From NCBI RefSeq assembly GCF_002210345.1, contig NZ_MWQI01000005.1, forward strand, positions 148,430 to 212,429: a stretch of DNA of 64,000 nt, read 5' to 3'. The position numbers were made by a program, and so were the translations under genes. The notes beneath the pieces were generated by a model. That model did not search any database and was not told the origin of the DNA. It saw only the letters and a list, made by a program, of their open reading frames with translations. Below are positions 8,643 through 17,318 of the stretch, piece after piece; position 1 is the stretch's first letter, and each line of letters starts with the position of its first letter. This stretch comes from Fibrobacter sp. UWB4 (GTDB lineage Bacteria > Fibrobacterota > Fibrobacteria > Fibrobacterales > Fibrobacteraceae).

Positions 8643-8676
8643 AAAAACAACAAACCCCGGCTCTAGTGCCGGGGCT
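8643..8676 (-). terminator. Terminator of the thioredoxin-like gene
   Basis: On the minus strand GCCCCGGC-ACTAGA-GCCGGGG is followed by TTTGTTGTTTTT, just downstream of the gene ending at 8696. Confidence 0.88.
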
Positions 8677-8695
8677 GTCTAAAAATGGAGAACAA

Positions 8696-9238
8696 TTACT
8701 TCTTCAAAATGGTGTTCAGTGTTGCGCGCAAGTGGTTCATGTTCGCTTCGTTGAGCGTCTCGTAACGGTAGAACGTGCCGTCTTTTTGCACGAGGTAGAC
8801 GACCGGGATGTAGCCCGTGCCGTAGGCCGGCCCGAACTTGCTGTCTGTATCCTGGAACACCGGGATGACGGCGTGGTACTGGTCGATGAACAAGCGGATA
8901 TCGTTCTTCTTGATACCGCCATTCAGGCCGATGGCAATGCCCGTAAGTCCCTTGGATTCATATTCCCTGATAAGGTTCTGGATTTCAGGGAAGTGCTTTT
9001 GGCAATGTGGGCACTTCGGGCTGAAATAGTAAATGAGCAATGGGCGGTTGCTGAAGTGGCTGAACAGAATGCCTGGATCGCTGATACCTGAAAGATGCTT
9101 GGAAAAGTCCATCTTCATCGGTTTGTTTGTTGTAGAATCCATCATCAATTTGATGTCGGCGACCTGTGGCTCTGGTGCAAGCTGCGCGAAACTCATTGCT
9201 GCAGCGAAAGCAATCAAACTGAAAATGCGGATAAGCAT
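8696..9238 (-). CDS. TlpA/thioredoxin-like exported protein
   Basis: A 180-residue exported thioredoxin-fold protein. Residues 1-18 form a signal peptide (MLIRIFSLIAFAAAMSFA). The redox motif CPHC is at residues 76-79 after the strand LLIYYFSPK, and a typical cis-Pro loop (GYIPVVYLV) follows, so disulfide exchange in the periplasm is likely. The partner is unknown; a role in reducing apocytochromes or other Cys proteins is only a guess, although Cys-rich surface proteins are plentiful nearby. The start at 9238 is chosen because AGGAG lies 7 bases upstream; an ATG at 9244 would place that site only one base away. A small hairpin (about 9260-9279) sits in the leader, and a strong terminator follows the gene. 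Confidence 0.85.
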   Translation of the reverse strand: MLIRIFSLIAFAAAMSFAQLAPEPQVADIKLMMDSTTNKPMKMDFSKHLSGISDPGILFSHFSNRPLLIYYFSPKCPHCQKHFPEIQNLIREYESKGLTGIAIGLNGGIKKNDIRLFIDQYHAVIPVFQDTDSKFGPAYGTGYIPVVYLVQKDGTFYRYETLNEANMNHLRATLNTILKK

Positions 9239-9383
9239 ATACATACTCCTAAAGTCTTTTTGAGGTTCTACGGACCTCACTTTAAACATGTTGTAAAATA
9301 CCAAAAAATAGAGACCTGAATTGTGATTTTGCGCAAAAATAGGGAAAAATATTGTAAAAAAACATCATTTTTGCACTTTGCCG

Positions 9384-10436
9384 CTATTCCTTCAGGATCC
9401 TCTTAAAAATATGTGTTGAAAAAGCCGGATTTTCCATGAATTCCTGTTCAAAAATGTCCATAATTTCTTCGGAATATTCGGTTTGCTTGCTGAGCAGCTT
9501 GATGGCTGAAATTTTAGCGGACGGTGTGGCGCCGGTGGCGTTTGCAAGTATATTGCCGAATTTTTGGAGCATTATCCAGAAGTATAATGTGAATTTTACT
9601 TTGGTAAGATTGTTCCCGTCAAAAAGGCTTTTGCCGTAATATCGGAAAAGTAGATAGGCGATGATCTTTTCGCTTTCGGTTTCTGTGTATAAGCTTGCGC
9701 CTGTGTTGCTCCAGCTGCTTTGCTTTACGAGCTTGTATGCGGTGCTCCATGCTGGCCCGAAGCTATCTCCCTTGCCCAAAAGGTCAATCCACGACCGGTG
9801 GATGTTGTCTGAAATTCCTTTGTTTGTAATCGAGAAAGCGGGGCTTTCTGCTTCCGGGATGTCGAAGCCGCTAGTTTCTACAGCGTAATCAAGCAGCTCG
9901 ACGAGACGTTCATTCAGCGGACGGTCGTGATTGGCGAGAATTGCGAATAAATTATTTCTTTCATTGAAAATGACGTCGCGGGCTTCGATCGCGTCTTCGG
10001 GAATCTCGTCCGGAATGTCGTCGATTTCGTGCTCGACAAATGCGATGGGCGAGGTGGCTGTTCCTTTGCTTTCGAACAGCAGTCGCGCGGCCTCTTCACA
10101 GCAGAGACCGAGCCCCTTTTCCATGATGTCTCCGTAGACTTCGACAAATCGCGGGTGTTCGCGGCAAATGTCACAAAGACTGTCTTCGCCAAGATGACAA
10201 ATCATGTCGCAGAGTCCGTCCCGTCTTAAAAATGGGCAGCGGTCGCCGGGCAATAATTTGAAATGTCCGTCCACGATGTTTTGGCGAAGGATGTCGCCGA
10301 TGTCGCCTTTGATGGCGTTGTAGCGTTTTGCGCTTTTTTCGTCGATGTCTATTTCCCAGCCGATGCAGCAGGTGTCGGTGCATTTACCGGCGATGCACTG
10401 GAATGAATCGTAAAAATCAGGAACACGGAGAAGCAT
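9384..10436 (-). CDS. FliB-like Cys-rich protein (flagellin lysine-N-methylase family)
   Basis: A 350-residue protein resembling the FliB / YkgJ-type Cys-cluster family. The N-terminal cluster is C14, C19, C23, C24 (FQCIAGKCTDTCCIGWEID). A second group, CPFLRRDGLCDMIC and LCDICREHPR, lies around residues 67-95, then a CC pair (LCCEEA). Such clusters probably bind a metal or an iron-sulfur centre. Proteins of this family are annotated as flagellin lysine-N-methylases, but no flagellar gene is visible here and Fibrobacter is not known to be flagellated, so the substrate is probably something else. There is no strong ribosome site before the ATG. It lies 145 bases upstream of the thioredoxin gene on the same strand. 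Confidence 0.7.
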   Translation of the reverse strand: MLLRVPDFYDSFQCIAGKCTDTCCIGWEIDIDEKSAKRYNAIKGDIGDILRQNIVDGHFKLLPGDRCPFLRRDGLCDMICHLGEDSLCDICREHPRFVEVYGDIMEKGLGLCCEEAARLLFESKGTATSPIAFVEHEIDDIPDEIPEDAIEARDVIFNERNNLFAILANHDRPLNERLVELLDYAVETSGFDIPEAESPAFSITNKGISDNIHRSWIDLLGKGDSFGPAWSTAYKLVKQSSWSNTGASLYTETESEKIIAYLLFRYYGKSLFDGNNLTKVKFTLYFWIMLQKFGNILANATGATPSAKISAIKLLSKQTEYSEEIMDIFEQEFMENPAFSTHIFKRILKE

Positions 10437-10444
10437 GTAATAAA

Positions 10445-10635
10445 GATAGAAAGCATTCCGTCATCCTGACGCTAAAAGCGGAAGGATCCAGTCATTTCTT
10501 GTGTTACTTTTACGAGACTTGACTAGACCCTTTCCTTCGGCAAGCTCAGGACAGGCTTGCTATGCTCCTCAGGGTGACGGAGATGCTTTTGATAAACCTG
10601 ACCATCGCTATGCTCCTCTGGGTGACGATGATGCG
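10445..10635. repeat. Intergenic repeats upstream of the division cluster
   Basis: No gene is seen. The stretch begins with a copy of a dispersed repeat (GTCATCCTGA...GGATCCAG, about 10469-10495). It then holds two direct repeats reading GCTATGCTCCTCNGGGTGACG, at about 10556-10586 and 10604-10634. Confidence 0.6.
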
Positions 10636-10681
10636 TTCTAACAAAAAACTTACGTAAATATTATCTTTGTTCATTTAAAAC

Positions 10682-10697
10682 TTGCTCAAATGAGCAA
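10682..10697. promoter_or_regulatory. Palindromic site upstream of mraZ
   Basis: TTGCTCA-AA-TGAGCAA is a perfect 7-bp inverted repeat with a 2-base centre in AT-rich DNA about 85 bases before the mraZ promoter. It has the look of a dimeric repressor or activator site; the regulator is unknown. Confidence 0.4.
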
Positions 10698-10767
10698 AAA
10701 TTTGTGTAAAAATTTTTATAAAAAGTGCGAAAAATATGTTTTTTTTAAGTTCGACCCTGGTTTTCTA

Positions 10768-10801
10768 TTGCCATGGTGGTAGAAAGTGGGTATATTTGTG
10801 G
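10768..10801 (+). promoter_or_regulatory. Promoter of the division cluster with MraZ-like operator repeats
   Basis: TTGCCA (10768-10773) and TATATT (10791-10796) are spaced by exactly 17 bases. Inside and just after this promoter are three units at 10-base steps, TGGTA (10777), TGGGT (10787) and TGTGG (10797). MraZ is known in other bacteria to repress its own operon by binding TGGGN repeats spaced by 5 bases, so autoregulation is likely. Confidence 0.65.
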
Positions 10802-10835
10802 TGTGTGATAAGTGTTGTGGTAAAATGTGTCAAAT

Positions 10836-11309
10836 ATGAATTTCACTTCTTTCATAGGACAAGCCCAAACGGCGATCGATGGAAAGGGAAGAACCTCCTT
10901 CCCTAGGGAATTCCGTCGTCAGCTTTCGGCGTCCGAAGGGAATGAGTTCGTGGTCACCCGTGGCCCGGACCGCACCCTCCGGTTGTTTGTCCTACCTGAG
11001 TTTGAGAAATTCATGGCGGACTTGGATGCTAGGTCCGACCGCCGTCAAGCCGATTTAGTTCGGAGAGGCCTCTGCCCCACAGTCGTGGAGATGGATGGCC
11101 AGAATCGCATTTTACTCCCCAAGATTTTGCTGGAGTATGCCGGCCTTAAAGACGAAGTTCTTTATGTCCAGGCCAGCGGTAAAACTCTCGAATTATGGAA
11201 TCCTGAACGTTACAACGAAAAGTATGGCTTACAAACAAATGAAGCTATCGACGCTTTCGATGCCGCGTTCTATGGTGAAGGCTTGACGGAGGGGGATAAT
11301 GGCAGATAA
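10836..11309 (+). CDS. mraZ: Transcriptional regulator MraZ
   Basis: A 157-residue AbrB-fold DNA-binding protein that forms ring-shaped oligomers and represses the division and wall gene cluster. Two tandem SpoVT/AbrB-like halves are seen: AIDGKGRTSFPREFRRQL near the start, and MDGQNRILLPKILLEYAGL in the middle. Both carry the conserved D-x-x-x-R pattern. The ATG at 10836 is chosen; an in-frame GTG at 10827 is possible, and neither has a strong ribosome site. It overlaps rsmH by 11 bases and is the first gene of the cluster, as in most bacteria. Repeats in its promoter fit autoregulation. Confidence 0.93.
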   Translation: MNFTSFIGQAQTAIDGKGRTSFPREFRRQLSASEGNEFVVTRGPDRTLRLFVLPEFEKFMADLDARSDRRQADLVRRGLCPTVVEMDGQNRILLPKILLEYAGLKDEVLYVQASGKTLELWNPERYNEKYGLQTNEAIDAFDAAFYGEGLTEGDNGR

Positions 11310-12312
11310 AGATCTCCGCAAGTCAGTACATGTAAATGAAATTTCCGAAGCCGCGGTCGCTGGAGTTCAAGGGAGAGAATTCTATCACGATCCGGTAATG
11401 CTCCAGGAATGCCTTGAAGGTTTGAATATCAAGGCTGACGGAGTGTATGTGGACTGCACCCTTGGCGGTGGCGGCCACTCTTATGCTATAGCCCAAAAGC
11501 TGAACGAGGCGGGAACGCTCCATGCTTTTGACCGCGACGATGAAGCGGTCCAGTTTGCAACGAAGCGGCTTGCCGGTGTTCTCCCCAAGTTTATTGTCCA
11601 TCCGGTTCCGTTTGCTGAACTCGGAAACGAAATTGAACCGAATACTATTGACGGTATCCTTTACGATCTCGGCATCAGCAGCCATCAGGTGGATGACTCT
11701 AGCCGTGGTTTTACGTTTGTAGGCGATAATCCGCTTGATTTGCGTATGGACCGTCGCGAAAATGTTTCTGCCCAGGAATGGCTCCGCACGGTAAGCGAAG
11801 ATGATTTTGCCGCTGCGCTCCGCAAGAATGCCGATATGGACCGTGCATTTAAGCTTGCGACCCGCATCAAGGAAAAAGTGGGAGAAATTGCCACTCAGGG
11901 TCGCGATGTGCTTCCGAGCGATATCAAGTCCGTTGTCGAGGCTGTGTTCCCGGACAAGCGCCGTGACGCCAATAGTTTGCTTGCCCGTGTCTTCCAGGCT
12001 ATCCGCATGGAAGTGAACGGCGAACTCAAGCAGATCGAGGATAGTCTTCGCGCCGCTGTCGATTGCCTCAAGGTGGGCGGTCGCCTCGTGGTGATGAGCT
12101 ACCATTCCGTGGAAGACCGCTGCGTCAAGGAAACGGCGGCAGAATTTGAAAAAGCGTGCATTTGCCCGGAAAACTTGCCGGTCTGCATGTGCGGTGGCGA
12201 CCACCAGCGTTTGAAAAAAGTGAATCGTAAGCCGATTTTGCCCTCGGCCGATGAAATCAACAGGAACAGTCGGGCTCGTTCTGCAAAACTTAGGATCTAT
12301 GAAAGAGTATGA
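11299..12312 (+). CDS. rsmH: 16S rRNA (cytosine-1402-N4)-methyltransferase
   Basis: A 337-residue SAM-dependent enzyme (MraW) that N4-methylates C1402 in the ribosomal P site. The SAM-binding motif DCTLGGGGHS lies near residues 51-60, and conserved blocks GILYDLGISSHQVD, PLDLRMD and VMSYHSVEDRCVK match the family. The N-terminus is about 20 residues longer than usual. The start has a good site (GGAGGGGG) inside the end of mraZ. The stop overlaps the ftsL start (ATGA), so translation is probably coupled. Confidence 0.97.
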   Translation: MADKDLRKSVHVNEISEAAVAGVQGREFYHDPVMLQECLEGLNIKADGVYVDCTLGGGGHSYAIAQKLNEAGTLHAFDRDDEAVQFATKRLAGVLPKFIVHPVPFAELGNEIEPNTIDGILYDLGISSHQVDDSSRGFTFVGDNPLDLRMDRRENVSAQEWLRTVSEDDFAAALRKNADMDRAFKLATRIKEKVGEIATQGRDVLPSDIKSVVEAVFPDKRRDANSLLARVFQAIRMEVNGELKQIEDSLRAAVDCLKVGGRLVVMSYHSVEDRCVKETAAEFEKACICPENLPVCMCGGDHQRLKKVNRKPILPSADEINRNSRARSAKLRIYERV

Positions 12313-12626
12313 TCGATAATGTGCAGAATGAATCCGTTAAATCAGGGAAGCATGGTCTTATGGGTATAGTGCTTCTGTTTGTTCTTGTCGGATCAATGGT
12401 CAGTATGATTCCTGTGTACATGCAGAATCGTATCAATCGTCTTTACGGTACGTTCTATGGCCTCAAGGAAAAGGCGAGCTTGCTCAACCGCGAAATTCTT
12501 TTGAAGAATTACGAGATCAACAAGCTTTCGTCGATAAATCACCTTTCGAAGTTTGCGGAACGCGCAGGGCTTGGCCTTAACGCCGTTCCGGTTAAAGTCA
12601 TGATAACAGGGGGGACGAATGAATAA
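12309..12626 (+). CDS. ftsL: Cell division protein FtsL (probable)
   Basis: A 105-residue bitopic membrane protein. A short cytoplasmic tail is followed by one membrane helix (about residues 18-38). A leucine-rich coiled-coil segment comes next (YGLKEKASLLNREILLKNYEINKL), then a short juxtamembrane tail. Size, topology and position between rsmH and ftsI match FtsL, which forms the FtsQLB core that activates septal wall synthesis. FtsL sequences diverge strongly, so the call rests mainly on context. It overlaps both neighbours. Confidence 0.8.
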   Translation: MIDNVQNESVKSGKHGLMGIVLLFVLVGSMVSMIPVYMQNRINRLYGTFYGLKEKASLLNREILLKNYEINKLSSINHLSKFAERAGLGLNAVPVKVMITGGTNE

Positions 12627-14505
12627 GTTCGGTGCTGATCCTCTGTTTATATTGAAGAGCCTTGTGCTTTGTACGATTGGCGTACTGATTTTGCAGACCT
12701 TTGATATTCAGGTTTTGAATCGCAATGTCTATCAGGTGAATACGCGGTCTATGGTAACGCATACGAAGAATTTGTATGCAGAACGTGGCACGATCATGGA
12801 CCGCAACGGAATTGTTTTTGCCGAAAGCATGCGCGATACGAGCGATAACCTGGGTTACAGTCGCTTGTTCTTGCAGGGTTCGCTTGCCTCGCAGATTGTG
12901 GGGAAGGTGGGCTACGATGGCAGCGGCAGCATGGGCATGGAAAAAATTTTCAATGACAGCTTGCGCGGTGACGATGGCATTCGCCTGAGCATCCAGGACG
13001 TGAAAAGGCGTGAAGTTCATTCGCGTTCGAAGAATGTTGTTGAAGCAAAGTCTGGCTTGAATCTCGTGTTGACGATTGACCGCAATATGCAGGAAATTGT
13101 CGAGAAAGCTTTGAAGGATGGCGTTGCCGAGTTCATGGCGACGAGCGCAAGTGCTGTCGTCGTGGATCCGTACACCGGCGAAATCCTTGCGATGGCAAGC
13201 TATCCGACGTTTGACCCGAATTCCAAGAATCAGGGTGTCGATCGCGCTGGTAAAAATGAAATTGTCTCGATGTCGTACGAACCTGGGTCTACGTTCAAGG
13301 TGATTACGGCTGCCGCAGCTCTTGAAAATCATGTCGTTAGTCCGAACAAGGTCTTTGCAAATGAAGGCCGCTGCTGGCAATGGAACCCGAGATCCGAAAA
13401 GATTTGCGATACTCACGTCTATGGCGATATGGATATGAGTGAAGCTATGGTGCAGTCTTCGAATATCGTGTTTGCGAAGATCGCCTCTGAAGTGGGCGCC
13501 GTGCGGATGCAGAAAATGGCTCGCGCTTTTGGTATCGGGGAAAAGGCTTTTGACAATTACATTGGCGAAGAAAACGGAAGACTCTTAACGCCTGCGGAAC
13601 TGACTCGCGATGATAGAACTTTAAAGACGATGGGCTTTGGCCACGCTGTTTCTGTAACGCCGATCCAGATGGTCATGGCGTATGCCGCTATTGCTAATGG
13701 CGGTAAGCTCATGCGCCCGCAGATTGTGAAGGAATGGCGCAATTCTAATGGTGATGTTGTCAAAAAGATTGAACCGATGGAAATCCGCAGGGCTGTTTCT
13801 GAAAAGACAGCCGCATCGATTCGCAAGATGCTCAATCGCGTGGTGAATAGCGGTACTGCGAAGAAAGTTGCGTCGCAGAAGCTTAACGATGTGCTGTTTG
13901 GCGGCAAAACGGGTACGGCTGAAAAGTACAACCGCGAGACTCGTTCTTACGACCGCAATTCCCAGGTGGCTTCGTTTATTGGTCTTGCTCCGTCCGAAGA
14001 TACGCGCTATGTGTGCCTGGTGCTTGTGGATGACCCGCAGGGAAAACATGTGGGCGGCCTCACTGCTGGTCCGATTTTCCGCCGCATCATGGAAGGAATT
14101 TATTACCATCCGTCGCTCTCCCCGCTGGCTCATAACTTGAAACAGGTGAAACTCGGTTCTCCTTGTGACAGGGATTTTGCCGGGATGACGGCGACGTCGG
14201 CTAAGGATTATGCTAAAAAGAACAAGTGTCCGGTTCGTTTCGAAGGCAAGGGTCTCCGCGTGATTTCGGAACGTATGGATGCGGGTCTGGTGAATGGAAA
14301 GACGCTTGTGCTTGGCGATGCTGTTGCGCACAGGATGCCCAACTTGCAGGGACTTTCGTTAAAGGATGCTCTCGAAGTGATGGGGAACATCCGCATGAAT
14401 GTTGAATATACAGGAAAGGGACGCGTTGTAGCCCAGGAGCCGAAGGCCGAAGAAGCTTTGCGGAAGGGCGCTATTTGCAAGCTTACCTTAAAGGAGAAAA
14501 GCTGA
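12619..14505 (+). CDS. ftsI: Septal peptidoglycan transpeptidase FtsI (PBP3) with PASTA-like tail
   Basis: A 628-residue class B penicillin-binding protein that cross-links septal peptidoglycan. There is one N-terminal membrane helix (about residues 10-28). The dimerisation region carries AERGTIMDRNG. The three active-site motifs are S224-TFK, S280-S281-N282 and K430-TGT. The last 60-70 residues (VPNLQGLSLKDAL-like pattern, here MPNLQGLSLKDALEVM) resemble a PASTA domain, unusual for Gram-negative FtsI but common in Bacteroidota and Firmicutes. It overlaps ftsL and murE and would be activated by FtsW/FtsQLB encoded in the same cluster. Confidence 0.95.
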   Translation: MNKFGADPLFILKSLVLCTIGVLILQTFDIQVLNRNVYQVNTRSMVTHTKNLYAERGTIMDRNGIVFAESMRDTSDNLGYSRLFLQGSLASQIVGKVGYDGSGSMGMEKIFNDSLRGDDGIRLSIQDVKRREVHSRSKNVVEAKSGLNLVLTIDRNMQEIVEKALKDGVAEFMATSASAVVVDPYTGEILAMASYPTFDPNSKNQGVDRAGKNEIVSMSYEPGSTFKVITAAAALENHVVSPNKVFANEGRCWQWNPRSEKICDTHVYGDMDMSEAMVQSSNIVFAKIASEVGAVRMQKMARAFGIGEKAFDNYIGEENGRLLTPAELTRDDRTLKTMGFGHAVSVTPIQMVMAYAAIANGGKLMRPQIVKEWRNSNGDVVKKIEPMEIRRAVSEKTAASIRKMLNRVVNSGTAKKVASQKLNDVLFGGKTGTAEKYNRETRSYDRNSQVASFIGLAPSEDTRYVCLVLVDDPQGKHVGGLTAGPIFRRIMEGIYYHPSLSPLAHNLKQVKLGSPCDRDFAGMTATSAKDYAKKNKCPVRFEGKGLRVISERMDAGLVNGKTLVLGDAVAHRMPNLQGLSLKDALEVMGNIRMNVEYTGKGRVVAQEPKAEEALRKGAICKLTLKEKS

Positions 14506-15926
14506 TGATTTCGGAAGGACTTATGGAAAAGTTGTCCGTGACGGGGCTTTGTGATGATTCCCGCCGTGTGAAACCGGGAAATTTATTCTTCTCCATTCCG
14601 GCAGAAGGCTACGAGGCTTTTGCCCGCAGTGCGATTGCTGCCGGTGCCGTTGCTGTCGTGGGCGAGACGATGGCTCCCGAAGGACTTACGTCCAAGTGGA
14701 TTCAGGTGCCAGACGTGAAGGCTGCCCGCCTCGAAGCCGCAAGAATTTTTTACAAGGATCCGTTCAGCAAGCTCACTTGCCATGCCATTACGGGTACGAA
14801 CGGCAAGACGACTAGCGCGTTCCTCATGAATGCGATGCTCGAAGCGGAAGGCCGCAAGACGGCATTGCTCGGTACCATCAAGAACAAGATTGGCGACAAG
14901 TCTGTGCCGGCATCGCTTACGACTCCGGGTCTTTTGGACCTTTATGAATTTGCATCCCGTGCTGTGGCTGAAGGCTGTACCGACCTCGTGATGGAAGCGT
15001 CTTCGCATTCGCTCCACCAGGGGCGTGTTGCTGGAATCAAGTTTAGAAGCGGTCTCTTTAGCAACTTGACGCAGGATCACCTTGATTACCACAAGACGAT
15101 GGATGCCTACTTCGAAGCGAAAAAGTTGCTCTTTACGAAGTACCTTGCAGAAAATGGCGTGGCTGTCATCAACATTGACGATGCTCACGGCGAACAGCTC
15201 TTTAATTCTCTCGACTGCCGCAAGGTGGCTGTTTCGAGACTCGGCAAGGCTAAGGCTGACGTGAAGCCGTTTGGCGAAATCAAGAGCACCGAAGACGGCC
15301 TTGAATTCACGCTCCCGATGATTGCAACGGAAAAGTTTGAAACTCCGCTCTGCGGCGACTTTAACGTGGACAACTTGCTCCTCGTGCTTGCATGGGCACA
15401 CGCCCTTTGCGTACCGGAAGATGCGATGCGCAAGGCGATTGCGACCGTGCGCGTTCCGGGTCGCTTTGAAAAGGTCTGGAGCAAGGACGGCAAGCATGTG
15501 ATTGTGGACTACGCCCACACGCCGGATGCTCTTGAACGTGTGCTGAATGTGGCCCGTAGCCTCTGCCGCGGCAAACTTTCGACCGTGTTTGGCTGCGGTG
15601 GCGACCGCGACAAGACGAAGCGTCCGATCATGGGTGGCATTGCCGAACGCATTGCGGACAAGGCTTGGCTCACGTCGGACAATCCGCGTACCGAAAAGCC
15701 TGCAGACATCATCGCTGACGTTCGCGCCGGCATGACGACGGACAAGTTTGAAGTGGTCGAAAACCGCGAAGAAGCCATCATTCGCGCCTGTGCGGAACTC
15801 AAGAGCGGCGACTGGCTTGTGATTGCGGGCAAGGGCCATGAGGATTACCAGATTATTGGTAAGACCAAACATCATTTTGACGATCGCGAAATTGCGGTGA
15901 AGGCGATGACTGATGCTGAAGCTTGA
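14505..15926 (+). CDS. murE: UDP-MurNAc-tripeptide synthetase (meso-DAP adding)
   Basis: A 473-residue cytoplasmic ligase that adds the third stem residue to UDP-MurNAc-L-Ala-D-Glu. The P-loop GTNGKT is at residues 97-102. The specificity motif DNPR (near residue 392, in SDNPRTEKP) marks meso-diaminopimelate as the substrate. The start at 14505 follows AAAGGAG with 8-base spacing and overlaps the ftsI stop by one base. It overlaps murF by 14 bases. The length is somewhat short of E. coli MurE, mainly in the N-terminal domain. Confidence 0.96.
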   Translation: MISEGLMEKLSVTGLCDDSRRVKPGNLFFSIPAEGYEAFARSAIAAGAVAVVGETMAPEGLTSKWIQVPDVKAARLEAARIFYKDPFSKLTCHAITGTNGKTTSAFLMNAMLEAEGRKTALLGTIKNKIGDKSVPASLTTPGLLDLYEFASRAVAEGCTDLVMEASSHSLHQGRVAGIKFRSGLFSNLTQDHLDYHKTMDAYFEAKKLLFTKYLAENGVAVINIDDAHGEQLFNSLDCRKVAVSRLGKAKADVKPFGEIKSTEDGLEFTLPMIATEKFETPLCGDFNVDNLLLVLAWAHALCVPEDAMRKAIATVRVPGRFEKVWSKDGKHVIVDYAHTPDALERVLNVARSLCRGKLSTVFGCGGDRDKTKRPIMGGIAERIADKAWLTSDNPRTEKPADIIADVRAGMTTDKFEVVENREEAIIRACAELKSGDWLVIAGKGHEDYQIIGKTKHHFDDREIAVKAMTDAEA

Positions 15927-17298
15927 TTTGACAATTGGAGAAATGCTCAAGATTCTGGAAACCGAGGCTGTCGGTGTTCCGGCCCGCACCTTGAAGCGCA
16001 AGGTGAATCTTTGCATGGATTCTCGTGAAAGTGCTAAGGGCGTTGTCTTTTGGCCGATTAAGGGTGCTCGCTTTGACGCCCACCAGTTTGTATCTCAAAT
16101 GGAAAAGGATGGAGCTTTGATGAGCGTTGTAAACCAGACTGCTATCGATCCGAATTTCAAGATGTACGCTCCAGTCGATGATACGACGAAAGCCCTCTTG
16201 AAGCTTGCCAAGGGCTATCAAAGACTTTTCAAGTTGAAGAAGGTCGCCATTACCGGAAGTAATGGCAAGACCACTACAAAGGAAATGACGAAGGCTGTGC
16301 TTTCGATGAAGTTCAATACCCATGCGACAAAGGGGAACTTCAATAACCATATCGGTGTCCCGATGACGCTTTTCCAGCTGAAGCATAGCCATGAAGCTGC
16401 CGTTGTCGAAATGGGCACAAGCGGTCCGGATGAAATTCGTCCACTTTCCCTGGCTACGGAACCGGATATTGCCGTGATTACGAACATTGGCGCAAGCCAC
16501 CTCGAACGCCTTGGCGATCTGGACGGCGTTTTCAACGAAAAGATCAACATTGTCGCAGGTCTCAAGAAGGGCGGCACGTTGATTGTGAACGCCGATGACG
16601 AGCGCCTCTGCAAGGTGAAGGCGACCAAGAATTACAAGGTCGTGACGTTCGGTGTTCGCCGTGGTATCCTCAAGCCTGAAAAGCTCAAGTGGACTGAAAA
16701 CCTCTGCGCTGATTTCTACATCGGCCGTACGCATTTTGTGTTGAATGTCCCGGGTGACCATAACCTTTATGACGCTCTTGCTGCAATTGCCGTGGGTGAG
16801 GCTCTCCGCATCCCGAAGAGTGATATTGCAAAGGCTTTGGCTGGCTTTACCTCCACAAGCATGCGCATGGAAATCAAGGCCGCAAACGGCTTCAAGGTGA
16901 TTTCGGACTGCTACAATGCAAACCCGTCTTCGACGAAGATGGCGCTCCAGACGCTTGGCAACATGCGTGTTGAAGGCAAGCGCATTGCAGTGCTTGGCGA
17001 CATGCTTGAACTTGGCAAGGAAAGTGGCAATTTGCACAAGCAGATAGGAACTTTGGTTCCTGAAATGAATTTTGACGTGCTCCTTGCCGTTGGTAAGGAA
17101 GCTAAGAAATATGTTGAAGGGGCGAAGTCTCGCGGTATGAAAAATGTCCAGTACTTCGAAACTGTCCCGGAAGTCATCAGCCATTTGAGCGAAACGGTTG
17201 CGGAAGGCGATATCCTCTTGGTGAAGGGGAGCCGCGGCATGCACATGGAACAAGTGGTCGATGCGCTCCTCCACATGGTGCCCGTGTTCAAGATTTAA
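15913..17298 (+). CDS. murF: UDP-MurNAc-tripeptide D-alanyl-D-alanine ligase
   Basis: A 461-residue ATP-dependent ligase that adds D-Ala-D-Ala to complete the pentapeptide precursor in the cytoplasm. The P-loop GSNGKTTTKE lies near residue 115, with family blocks GNFNNHIGVPMT, VEMGTSGPDEI and NIGASHLERLG. It overlaps the 3' end of murE. In most clusters mraY and murD come next, but here ftsW follows directly after 20 bases, so those two steps must be encoded elsewhere. Confidence 0.96.
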   Translation: MLKLDLTIGEMLKILETEAVGVPARTLKRKVNLCMDSRESAKGVVFWPIKGARFDAHQFVSQMEKDGALMSVVNQTAIDPNFKMYAPVDDTTKALLKLAKGYQRLFKLKKVAITGSNGKTTTKEMTKAVLSMKFNTHATKGNFNNHIGVPMTLFQLKHSHEAAVVEMGTSGPDEIRPLSLATEPDIAVITNIGASHLERLGDLDGVFNEKINIVAGLKKGGTLIVNADDERLCKVKATKNYKVVTFGVRRGILKPEKLKWTENLCADFYIGRTHFVLNVPGDHNLYDALAAIAVGEALRIPKSDIAKALAGFTSTSMRMEIKAANGFKVISDCYNANPSSTKMALQTLGNMRVEGKRIAVLGDMLELGKESGNLHKQIGTLVPEMNFDVLLAVGKEAKKYVEGAKSRGMKNVQYFETVPEVISHLSETVAEGDILLVKGSRGMHMEQVVDALLHMVPVFKI

Positions 17299-17318
17299 GA
17301 TAAGGTTTACAGGTTAAG

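Noticed and set aside
10827..10835. GTG at 10827 as the mraZ start
   Set aside because: It adds three residues with no better ribosome site; the ATG at 10836 fits the family N-terminus equally well, though the choice is not certain.
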